Below, piece after piece: positions 43,529 to 50,870 of a stretch of 64,000 nucleotides of DNA (positions within the stretch are counted from its first letter, which is position 1; each line of letters opens with the position of its first letter). The stretch is taken from contig NZ_FNHB01000002.1 in assembly GCF_900104455.1 (NCBI RefSeq), positions 62,001 to 126,000 of the forward strand, in the 5' to 3' direction. The translations under genes and the position numbers were made by a program. This stretch comes from Dendrosporobacter quercicolus. Lineage in GTDB: Bacteria; Bacillota; Negativicutes; DSM-1736; Dendrosporobacteraceae. Under the pieces are notes generated by a model. It was not told where the DNA came from and made no database searches. It was given only the letters and a program-made list of their open reading frames with translations.

Positions 43529-43981
43529 ATGGAAGATGATCAAGCGTCACTGCCGCCGGCTGATTGGCAGGCCAGGCTGAAAAAGCTGCTGGGCTGTTCG
43601 CTGCATATTCGCCATGTTGACGCCGGTTCATGCAATGGCTGCGACTTTGAAATGATGGCCCTTTGCAACCCGGTTTATGACGTGCAGCGCTTTGGCATTG
43701 AATTTGTGGCTTCGCCGCGTCATGCCGATATGCTGCTGGTTACCGGGGGCGTAACCCGGCATTTGGCGGAAGCGTTAAAAAAGACCTATCAGGCTGCCGC
43801 CGCGCCCAAGCTGGTGGTGGCCGTCGGCTCCTGCGCCTGCAGCGGCGGCATTGCCGGGCAATCGTATGCCAATGCCGGCGGTGTTGATAAAATCGTGCCG
43901 GTGGATGTCTATATCCCCGGCTGCCCGCCCCGGCCTGCCGCTTTACTTGAAGGAATTTTGCTGGCGCTCAACCGGGTCTGA
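43529..43981 (+). CDS. hyfI: [NiFe]-hydrogenase group 4 small subunit (HyfI/HycG, NuoB-like)
   Basis: A 150-residue small subunit with the four cysteines for the proximal [4Fe-4S] cluster: CNGCDFEMMALCNP, VGSCACSGG and IPGCPPRPAALLEGIL. Length is in the range of compact group 4 small subunits. It is the last structural gene of the hydrogenase operon. Formate dehydrogenase (fdhF, hyfA-like) genes are not adjacent, so the electron partner is more likely ferredoxin than formate; that is inference. Confidence 0.93.
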   Translation: MEDDQASLPPADWQARLKKLLGCSLHIRHVDAGSCNGCDFEMMALCNPVYDVQRFGIEFVASPRHADMLLVTGGVTRHLAEALKKTYQAAAAPKLVVAVGSCACSGGIAGQSYANAGGVDKIVPVDVYIPGCPPRPAALLEGILLALNRV

Positions 43982-44065
43982 AGCCATTCGCGCCAATGGG
44001 CTTTGGCGGCTGCGCAGGGCGGGGCTGCCGGTCAAGTGAAAAGTGTTTGGAACGGAGGTAAGAAT

Positions 44066-44398
44066 TTGAATTTAGAATTACAGCGGTTTAAAGCTGACTT
44101 CTTTAAAGCCCTGTCTCATCCCCTTCGCATTCGCATTCTTGAATTGTTGTCGGAAGGCGACAAAAATGTCAATGAACTGCAAACCCTGATTGGGAGCGAA
44201 GGCTCTGCCGTTTCCCAGCAACTGGCCGTTTTGCGCAGTAAAAACATTGTTTTCGGCACAAAAGACGGTAATAAGGTAACCTATTCGCTGCGTGATCCAA
44301 TGCTGATCGAGCTGTTAACCGTGGCAAAACATATTTTCAATAATCATCTGATTGATACCATCAGTATGCTGGACCGCTTTAATGAAGATCAGGCTTAG
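44066..44398 (+). CDS. ArsR-family winged-helix regulator
   Basis: About 110 residues with the ArsR-type winged helix: FFKALSHPLRIRILELLSEG, VNELQTLIGSEGSAVSQQLAVL (recognition helix) and a wing around GTKDGNKVTYSLRD. No cysteine pair typical of metal-sensing ArsR members is seen, so it is likely a metal-independent type. The TTG at 44066 follows GGAGGTAAGAA at correct spacing; upstream in-frame starts lie in poorly conserved sequence. It lies 85 bases after hyfI with no terminator between, so it may be the last gene of the hydrogenase operon. A strong terminator follows. Confidence 0.85.
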   Translation: MNLELQRFKADFFKALSHPLRIRILELLSEGDKNVNELQTLIGSEGSAVSQQLAVLRSKNIVFGTKDGNKVTYSLRDPMLIELLTVAKHIFNNHLIDTISMLDRFNEDQA

Positions 44399-44410
44399 GT
44401 CCGGAGCGGC

Positions 44411-44455
44411 GGCAAAAACAGACGCAGGTCATTCGGCCTGGGTCTGTTTTTGCCT
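44411..44455 (+). terminator. Terminator after hydrogenase operon / ArsR gene
   Basis: GGCAAAAACAGACGCAGG and CCTGGGTCTGTTTTTGCC form an 18-base stem with one mismatch and an 8-base loop. The T-run lies in the descending arm. Confidence 0.8.
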
Positions 44456-44491
44456 ATGGTCGGGTTCCGCATAAATATTTTTGCAATAAGA

Positions 44492-44521
44492 TTGACGAAT
44501 AAATTGGTCTGGTATTACAAT
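44492..44521 (+). promoter_or_regulatory. Promoter of the Rrf2-cydAB operon
   Basis: TTGACG (44492-44497) and TACAAT (44516-44521) are spaced by 18 bases, about 50 bases before the GTG start. The downstream edge abuts a long inverted repeat, so a repressor there would block transcription. Confidence 0.6.
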
Positions 44522-44556
44522 ATAATTAATACCGGACTGGTACGGTATTAATTATA
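44521..44556. promoter_or_regulatory. Perfect 14-base inverted repeat, putative Rrf2 operator
   Basis: TATAATTAATACCG (44521-44534) and CGGTATTAATTATA (44543-44556) are exact complements around GACTGGTA. A further GGTATTA at 44511-44517 is an extra half-site. It lies between the promoter and the Rrf2 start codon, 16 bases before the latter, and so is probably the operator of this regulator. Confidence 0.72.
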
Positions 44557-44571
44557 GAGAGGGGGTGTAAT

Positions 44572-45003
44572 GTGCAACTTAATCAGGCGACTGACTATGC
44601 TTTTCGGGTGCTGCTGCATCTGGCCGCTGTACCGGAGCATATTGTAAGCGGCCAGACCATTGCCGAGCAGCAGAATATCCCCCCGCAGTTTTTACAAAAA
44701 ATTATGAGATCCTTGACCAAGGCCGGTCTGGTTAAGTCGCATCGTGGCGCTGAAGGCGGGTATGAGCTGGCCCGGGCGGCGGCGGCCATTACATTGCTTG
44801 ATGTGATTGAGGCGATGGAAGGGGCTGTTTCGCTGAACCGCTGTCTGGCCGATCAAAATGCCTGCACTCGCTGCTGCCCCAGGGTCTGTACTGTACACAG
44901 AGCGTTGGGCCGGATTCAACAACAGTTTTTGGCGTCGCTGCATCAGGTCAATTTTGCCGACTTGGTGCAAGAGCAAGAAGGAGAGGTGGAGAGTAGGATA
45001 TGA
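44572..45003 (+). CDS. Rrf2-family transcriptional regulator with cysteine cluster
   Basis: A 143-residue Rrf2 (IscR/NsrR-like) protein. It has the family N-terminus QATDYAFRVLLHLAAV, a winged helix with IPPQFLQKIMRSLTKAGLV and RGAEGGYELAR, and a cysteine cluster NRCLADQNACTRCCPRVCTVH, which could hold an Fe-S cluster sensing oxygen or NO. The GTG at 44572 follows GGGGGTG. Its TGA overlaps the cydA ATG by 4 bases, so it is co-transcribed with cydAB and likely controls it. Confidence 0.93.
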   Translation: MQLNQATDYAFRVLLHLAAVPEHIVSGQTIAEQQNIPPQFLQKIMRSLTKAGLVKSHRGAEGGYELARAAAAITLLDVIEAMEGAVSLNRCLADQNACTRCCPRVCTVHRALGRIQQQFLASLHQVNFADLVQEQEGEVESRI

Positions 45004-46382
45004 GTGAAGTATTGTTAGCCAGGTGGCAGTTCGGTATTACCTCGGTATACCACTTTTTATTTATTCCGCTGACCTTAGGATTATCCTTAATGATCGCCAT
45101 TATGGAAACTATGTATGTGCGGACCAATAATGAGCTGTATAAGAAGATGACCAAGTTCTGGGGCAAGCTGTTTCTGCTCAATTTCTCGATGGGAGTTGTA
45201 ACCGGTATCGTGCAGGAGTTTCATTTCGGCATGAACTGGTCGGAATATTCCCGCTTTATGGGCGATATATTTGGCGCTCCCCTGGCCATGGAGGCGCTTA
45301 CGGCCTTTTTTCTGGAGTCGACTTTTCTGGGAATCTGGATTTTCGGCTGGGACAGATTGTCCAAGAGGCTGCATGCCGCCTGTATTTGGATTGTGGCCTT
45401 TGCCAGCAATTTATCGGCTTACTGGATTCTCGTAGCCAATTCTTTCATGCAGCATCCGGTTGGCTATGCCATCAATAACGGCCGGGCTGAGATGACTGAC
45501 TTTTTTGCCCTGATTTCCAATCCTTACGTATTATATCAATTGCCGCATACCATACTGTCGGGCGTGGTCACAGCCGGTATTTTCGTGCTGGCGGTCAGCG
45601 CTTATCATTTGCTTAAGGGTACCCATCTGGAGGTGTTCCGGACTTCATTTAAATTTGGACTGGTGTGGGCCATTGCCGGTGTTTTTGCCGTAATGGGCAG
45701 CGGCCATTTACAAACGCAGTTTGTGGCTAAAGCCCAGCCGATGAAACTGGCGGCCAGCGAGGCGCTGTGGGAATCGGCTGATCCGGCGCCATTTGCCATT
45801 GCTGCGGTGATTGATGAAAAAAATCAAAAAAACAGTTTTGAAATTGGCGTGCCGGGTGCGCTGACCTTACTGGCCCATGATTCTTTCCGGGGCGAGATTA
45901 AGGGCATCAAAGAACTGCAGGCCGCCGCCGCCGCTAAGTACGGGCCGGGAAACTATATTCCCGATGTTACCGCCCTGTTCTGGAGTTTCCGGACGATGAT
46001 CGCCGCAGGCATGGTGATGGCAGCGGTTACGCTGGTGTGCGGCTGGTTATGGTTTAGAGGAAAACTGGAAAGTTACCCGCTGGCTTTAAAAGCAATGCTG
46101 TGGATGCTGCCGCTGCCCTATATTGCCAATTCGGCCGGCTGGTTTGTTACCGAGGCTGGCCGCCAGCCCTGGATGGTGATCGGCTTGCAGAAAGTTGCCC
46201 AGGCGGCCTCGCCGAATGTTACGGCAGCCGAGATCTGGCTGTCAATGACCGGCTTTACTTTGATTTATGGTATATTGGCTGTGGCGGCCGTGTATTTGGC
46301 CGTTAAGTTTGTCAAACAGGGACCGGTGGATCAGCAGCCCAGCGCGCCTGCGCCGGCAAAGGGGGCGACACTATGGAGTTAG
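45000..46382 (+). CDS. cydA: Cytochrome bd oxidase subunit I
   Basis: A 460-residue membrane subunit carrying haems b558, b595 and d. It has the N-terminal SVYHFLFIPLTLG with haem-ligand His18, GVVTGIVQEFHFGMNW, LESTFLGIWIFGWDRLS and LPHTILSGVVTAG with another His ligand. It is shorter than E. coli CydA because the Q loop is truncated, the type common in Firmicutes. It oxidises menaquinol and reduces oxygen to water, protecting an anaerobe from oxygen. It overlaps the Rrf2 gene (ATGA) and the cydB gene. Confidence 0.96.
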   Translation: MSEVLLARWQFGITSVYHFLFIPLTLGLSLMIAIMETMYVRTNNELYKKMTKFWGKLFLLNFSMGVVTGIVQEFHFGMNWSEYSRFMGDIFGAPLAMEALTAFFLESTFLGIWIFGWDRLSKRLHAACIWIVAFASNLSAYWILVANSFMQHPVGYAINNGRAEMTDFFALISNPYVLYQLPHTILSGVVTAGIFVLAVSAYHLLKGTHLEVFRTSFKFGLVWAIAGVFAVMGSGHLQTQFVAKAQPMKLAASEALWESADPAPFAIAAVIDEKNQKNSFEIGVPGALTLLAHDSFRGEIKGIKELQAAAAAKYGPGNYIPDVTALFWSFRTMIAAGMVMAAVTLVCGWLWFRGKLESYPLALKAMLWMLPLPYIANSAGWFVTEAGRQPWMVIGLQKVAQAASPNVTAAEIWLSMTGFTLIYGILAVAAVYLAVKFVKQGPVDQQPSAPAPAKGATLWS

Positions 46383-47377
46383 ATGTTTTGTGGTTTATCC
46401 TGATTGGCGTTTTGTTTACCGGGTTCTTTTTTCTTGAAGGCTTTGATTACGGGGTTGGAATGCTGCTGCCGTTTCTGGGGCGGAATGATGTTGAACGGCG
46501 GGTGATTATCAATACGATCGGGCCGGTCTGGGATGGCAACGAGGTATGGATGATTACCGCCGGCGGCGCAATGTTCGCCGCATTCCCCCATTTTTATGCA
46601 ACAATGTTCAGCGGGTTTTATATGGCGCTGTTTTTGCTGCTGATGGCCCTGATTGTCCGCGGGGTGGCTTTTGAATTCCGCAGTAAGGATGACAGCCCGG
46701 TTTGGCGCAGCACCTGGGACTGGCTGCTGTTTGCCGGCAGTGCGGTACCGGCGCTGTTGTGGGGGGTCGCTATTACCAATCTGATTCAAGGCGTGCCGAT
46801 TAATGAAAAGATGATTTACGCCGGGAACTTTTTTGATCTGCTCAGCCCGTACACCCTGGTTGGCGGCGTTGCTTTTCTGCTGGTATTTTTGTTTCACGGG
46901 GCGCTGTTTATTACTCTCAAGGTCGAAGGGGAAATGATTGAACGGGCCAGGGCAGTCGCCTTAAGCGGCGGCGCGCTGGCGGCGGCCGCTTTTCTGGCTT
47001 GCGTCGGGCTGACCTATACCAATACCGATTTATTTGACAGTCCGCTGGGCTCGGCTGCCCTGTGGGGAGCGGTGGCGGTGTTTGTGGCCGGTTACGCTTT
47101 TACCTGGCTAAAAAAGTATGGCTGGGGTTTTGCCATGAGCGGCCTGGCCATTGCGCTCACCACCGCGGCTTTCTTTGCCGGATTATTTCCACGTCTGATG
47201 GTATCGAGCCTCAACCCGGCCTGGAGCCTTACCATTCATAATGCTTCGTCCACGCCCTATACCTTAAAGATCATGACCTTTGCCGCGCTTACCCTGGTTC
47301 CGCTGGTGCTGGCTTATCAGATTTGGACCTACTGGGTTTTTCGCAAGCGGGTAACTGCTAAACATTTAGAATACTAG
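46373..47377 (+). CDS. cydB: Cytochrome bd oxidase subunit II
   Basis: A 334-residue membrane subunit that begins FILIGVLFTGFFFLEGFDYG and contains GPVWDGNEVWMITAGGAMFAAFP, both diagnostic of CydB, and ends with the family-typical HNASSTPYTLKIMTFAAL. About eight membrane helices. It overlaps cydA by 10 bases. The length is about 50 residues less than E. coli CydB, in line with the shortened CydA. Confidence 0.96.
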   Translation: MELDVLWFILIGVLFTGFFFLEGFDYGVGMLLPFLGRNDVERRVIINTIGPVWDGNEVWMITAGGAMFAAFPHFYATMFSGFYMALFLLLMALIVRGVAFEFRSKDDSPVWRSTWDWLLFAGSAVPALLWGVAITNLIQGVPINEKMIYAGNFFDLLSPYTLVGGVAFLLVFLFHGALFITLKVEGEMIERARAVALSGGALAAAAFLACVGLTYTNTDLFDSPLGSAALWGAVAVFVAGYAFTWLKKYGWGFAMSGLAIALTTAAFFAGLFPRLMVSSLNPAWSLTIHNASSTPYTLKIMTFAALTLVPLVLAYQIWTYWVFRKRVTAKHLEY

Positions 47378-47444
47378 TACAAGTGCTAGACCTGAAAGCT
47401 GTGTGCAGTATGCTTAGGATTCGCTGATGCTGTACGACGGCTTG

Positions 47445-47478
47445 AAAGAGCGGCTTATCATTAAAGGCCGCTCTTTTT
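47445..47478 (+). terminator. Terminator of Rrf2-cydAB
   Basis: AAAGAGCGGC (47445-47454) pairs with GCCGCTCTTT (47467-47476) and ends in a T-run. It lies about 70 bases after the cydB stop. Confidence 0.85.
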
Positions 47479-47578
47479 GTTTAAAATATTTACTTTAAAA
47501 AGTTAATAAATAGTAGGAATTTTTCCACTATAGTCGAATGTTGTTATCTATTGACGAAGGGAAAGGTGGTTAATTGGC

Positions 47579-50431
47579 ATGGGAATGAAATCAAGACCGC
47601 ATGATATAACAAATCTGCCTGCCAGGTATCAGGACTTTTTTAATGAAATAACCGTCTTTATTCCGTACAACAGAGTTTTCGCCGATCCAATCAGAACCTA
47701 CGCTTATGGCGTTGACGCCAGCTTGTACCGGATCAATCCCCGGCTGGTGGTAAAGGTCAGAACGATAGCTGAGGTCTCGGCTATTTTAAAAAATGCCGGT
47801 AAACTGGCCGTTCCGGTCACGTTCCGGGCTGCCGGCACAAGCTTATCCGGCCAGGCGCTGAGCGATTCGGTGCTGCTGGTTTTAGCCGGCGGCTGGAGCA
47901 ATTACCACGTCGGTCAGGCCGGCAATACCATTTCACTGGAGCCGGGCATTATCGGCGCGGAAGCAAACGCCTATTTGAAGCCGTTTGCCCGTAAAATAGG
48001 CCCTGACCCGGCATCGATCAATTATGCCATGATTGGCGGAATGGCTGCCAATAACGCCAGCGGCATGTGCTGCGGTACAGCGGATAACAGTTATAAAACC
48101 GTCGAAAGCATGAAGCTTGTCTTTGCCGACGGCTCCTTACTGGATACGGCGGATATAAGCTCCCGCGAGCAATGGGCTGCCGCGCATCCGGCGCTTATGA
48201 ACTCCATTGCGGCCATCCGCGATGAAATTAACGCCGATGAAGAGCTGCGGGCCATGATCACCCATAAATATAAAATTAAAAACACCACCGGCTATAGTCT
48301 CAACGCTTTTGTTGATTATCAGGACCCGTTTGATATTATCAGCCATTTAATGATCGGCTCGGAGGGAACGCTGGGCTTTATTGCCGAGATCACGTATCAA
48401 ACAGTTGTTGACCATGCCCATAAGGCCTCGGCGCTCATGATTTTTCCCGATATGGACAGCGCCTGCCGGGCGGTCATGCGGCTGACGCGGCCGCTGGTGG
48501 CTGCGGCGGAGCTGATTGACCGGGTTTCGCTGACCTCGGTTGAAGATAAGCCGGGGATGCCTGCGTATTTAAAAACGCTTGACGCCGGCGCGACAGCCCT
48601 GCTGGTGGAAATAAGGACCGAAGAGCGGGCGGCTCTGCTTCGGCAAATCGAAGAGGTAAAAGGGCTGCTGGCCGACATAACAACCGTGTTTCCGATTGAG
48701 TTTACCGATATCAAGGCCGAGTATGAAAAGCTTTGGAAGATCAGGGCCGGCGTATTTCCGGCGGTTGGCGGCATCCGGGAGATCGGTACATCGGTCATTA
48801 TTGAGGATGTGGCCTTTCCTAAGGAAAAGCTGGCTGAGGCCGTACTGGCCCTGCGAGAATGCATGAACAAGCATGGTTATGAGAGCGGGATCATTTACGG
48901 ACATGCTCTTGACGGCAATGTTCACTTTGTCTTTACCCAGGCGTTTAATACCCAGGCCGAGTATGACCGTTACCAGTTGTTCCTGGAAGAAGTCTGCGCA
49001 ATGGTGGTCAATCAGTATGACGGTTCACTGAAGGCCGAGCACGGCACTGGCCGCAATATGGCGCCGTTTGTCGAGCTGGAATGGGGGAAAAAAGCCTATT
49101 CCTTTATGCAGCGCTTAAAACAGGCCTTTGATCCGGCAAAATTAATTAATCCCGAGGTGATTATTACCGATAATCCCAATCTGTTTATGGAAAACCTCAA
49201 GCCGATGCCCAAGACGCATGAGGTGATTGATAAGTGTATTGAGTGCGGCTACTGTGAGCTGAACTGTCCGTCGCACAATCTGACCAGTACGCCGCGGCAG
49301 CGGATTGCCGTTCAGCGGGAGATCGCCAGACTGGAAAAATCGGGCGAGGATCCTGTCCGGCTGCAGCGCTTTATCGAGGATTATGCCTATTTTGGCGACG
49401 AGACCTGCGCAACGGACGGTTTATGTGAGACCACCTGTCCGGTGGGCATTAATACCGGAACGTTTACGAAAGCTAAACGGTCCGTCCGGGTTACGCCGCA
49501 GGCCAAAAAGATTGCCAAATTTTTGGCGGCAAACTTCGCCGGTATTACGACAATGGCCAAACTGGGCCTGGGCGGTGTACATTTGGCCCATTCGGTGCTT
49601 GGCACCTGCGGTATGACAGGCCTTGCCTCCGGTATCCGCACGTTAAGCGGCAACCGGATTCCCCAATGGAATAAGTGGCTGCCGCGGGGCGGCGCGGCGC
49701 CGGTAGCGTCCGGCCGTAACCGGGAAAGCCGGTTGAAGGCGGTGTATTTTCCCAGCTGCTTAACCAGGATGATGGGGCCGGCCAAGGAAGATCCTGATCA
49801 GCGGCAGCTTAGCGCCGTGATGTTATCCCTGCTGGATAAAGCCGGTTATCAGGTGATCTATCCGGCGGCAATGGATAAATTGTGCTGCGGCATGCCGTTT
49901 GAAAGCAAAGGATATTTTGAAGCCGCCGATCAATTAAGCAGGGAGCTGGAAGCTGCGCTGCTGGCCTGCAGCAACAATGGCGAGTATCCGGTACTCTGTG
50001 ATACCAGCCCCTGTGTATACCGGATGAAGCGGGTCATGGATAAACGTTTAACGATATTTGATACCGTTGATTTTATTCATGACAAGCTGCTGCCCAAGCT
50101 GGAGCTGGTTAAGTCGCCGGAAACGGTGGCCATTCATGTCACCTGCAGCGCCACCAAGATGGGACTGGCCGATAAGTTCAGGACTATTGCCCAGGCTTGC
50201 GCGGCCAAGGTAATCGTGCCGGAAAAGGTGAGATGCTGCGGCTTTGCCGGCGATAAGGGCTTCGAAGTGCCTGAGCTAAACGAGTCTGCGCTGGAGCATC
50301 TCAAGGAAGCTTTGCCGGCTGACTGCAAATGCGGTTACTCCAACAGCCGGACCTGTGAAATCGGCCTGGCCAATACCGCGGGCCTGAGTTATCAGTCGAT
50401 TGCCTATCTTGTGGATCAATGCGCCAGATAA
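47579..50431 (+). CDS. FAD/Fe-S D-lactate-type dehydrogenase (FAD-binding plus GlpC-like CCG domains)
   Basis: A 950-residue fusion. Residues about 30-500 are an FAD-binding-4 / FAD-oxidase-C pair (VTFRAAGTSLSGQALS, MIGGMAANNASGMCCG, LMIGSEGTLGFIAEIT, IYGHALDGNVHFVF). Residues about 540-640 have two [4Fe-4S] motifs (CIECGYCELNCPSH and CATDGLCETTCPVG). Residues about 720-950 have two CCG-type motifs (CCGMPFESKG, CCGFAGDKG). This matches quinone- or cytochrome-linked D-lactate and glycolate-type dehydrogenases, which feed electrons to the respiratory chain. It lies between cydAB and cydDC, so it may supply electrons for the bd oxidase; the substrate is not proven by sequence. Confidence 0.9.
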   Translation: MGMKSRPHDITNLPARYQDFFNEITVFIPYNRVFADPIRTYAYGVDASLYRINPRLVVKVRTIAEVSAILKNAGKLAVPVTFRAAGTSLSGQALSDSVLLVLAGGWSNYHVGQAGNTISLEPGIIGAEANAYLKPFARKIGPDPASINYAMIGGMAANNASGMCCGTADNSYKTVESMKLVFADGSLLDTADISSREQWAAAHPALMNSIAAIRDEINADEELRAMITHKYKIKNTTGYSLNAFVDYQDPFDIISHLMIGSEGTLGFIAEITYQTVVDHAHKASALMIFPDMDSACRAVMRLTRPLVAAAELIDRVSLTSVEDKPGMPAYLKTLDAGATALLVEIRTEERAALLRQIEEVKGLLADITTVFPIEFTDIKAEYEKLWKIRAGVFPAVGGIREIGTSVIIEDVAFPKEKLAEAVLALRECMNKHGYESGIIYGHALDGNVHFVFTQAFNTQAEYDRYQLFLEEVCAMVVNQYDGSLKAEHGTGRNMAPFVELEWGKKAYSFMQRLKQAFDPAKLINPEVIITDNPNLFMENLKPMPKTHEVIDKCIECGYCELNCPSHNLTSTPRQRIAVQREIARLEKSGEDPVRLQRFIEDYAYFGDETCATDGLCETTCPVGINTGTFTKAKRSVRVTPQAKKIAKFLAANFAGITTMAKLGLGGVHLAHSVLGTCGMTGLASGIRTLSGNRIPQWNKWLPRGGAAPVASGRNRESRLKAVYFPSCLTRMMGPAKEDPDQRQLSAVMLSLLDKAGYQVIYPAAMDKLCCGMPFESKGYFEAADQLSRELEAALLACSNNGEYPVLCDTSPCVYRMKRVMDKRLTIFDTVDFIHDKLLPKLELVKSPETVAIHVTCSATKMGLADKFRTIAQACAAKVIVPEKVRCCGFAGDKGFEVPELNESALEHLKEALPADCKCGYSNSRTCEIGLANTAGLSYQSIAYLVDQCAR

Positions 50432-50440
50432 TTTTATAAA

Positions 50441-50480
50441 AATATATTTAAGGCCGGAGTAATCCGGCCTTAAATATATT
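50441..50480. terminator. Terminator after FAD/Fe-S dehydrogenase
   Basis: AATATATTTAAGGCCGGA and TCCGGCCTTAAATATATT are exact complements of 18 bases around GTAA, 10 bases after the stop. The AT-rich flanks serve as T-runs on either strand. Confidence 0.82.
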
Positions 50481-50518
50481 ACAATATAGTTATTATGTCA
50501 GAGAAAGGTGATGGAGGA

Positions 50519-50854
50519 ATGCGTTCGGAGTTATTGCTGAAGCTGACCGGAAAATATAATGAGCAGGATAAGGAGCATTTTAAACAAGTAGAGCTTACCG
50601 GACCTCATGATTATGTGCTGATAGAACTGTACAAGGAGCAGCGGCAGGCTAACCCCGACATGAGCAGGGTTACTCCTGAACTGGTACAGCTGGAGGAAAA
50701 GCTGTTTATGCTGGCCGTAAAAAAGCTGCAAAATCAGGGCTTGATCAGCGGTGCGGTACTGGAAAGCGATGAAAACGGGATGCCGTATGCTGTGGATCTG
50801 ACCGGCGTCAAATTGACGCCAGCCGGTGTCGCCTATGAGCGGCATTTAGGTTAG
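50519..50854 (+). CDS. Small protein of unknown function, possibly winged-helix
   Basis: About 111 residues, not confidently recognised. It is rich in charged residues, with two helical stretches (LEEKLFMLAVKKLQNQGLI and an N-terminal HFKQVELTGPHDYVLIEL) and an end (VKLTPAGVAYERHL) like the C-terminal wing of small winged-helix proteins such as YjcQ. The ATG at 50519 follows AAAGGTG; an earlier in-frame ATG at 50495 lacks a site. It starts 17 bases before cydD and is probably co-transcribed with it, so it may have a regulatory role; no direct evidence. Confidence 0.6.
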   Translation: MRSELLLKLTGKYNEQDKEHFKQVELTGPHDYVLIELYKEQRQANPDMSRVTPELVQLEEKLFMLAVKKLQNQGLISGAVLESDENGMPYAVDLTGVKLTPAGVAYERHLG

Positions 50855-50870
50855 AAAGGCCGGCGGGAGG

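Noticed and set aside
36427-43981. Formate hydrogenlyase (hydrogenase-4 with FdhF)
   Set aside because: No formate dehydrogenase, hyfA or formate transporter gene is next to the operon. The subunit set alone does not support formate as the donor.
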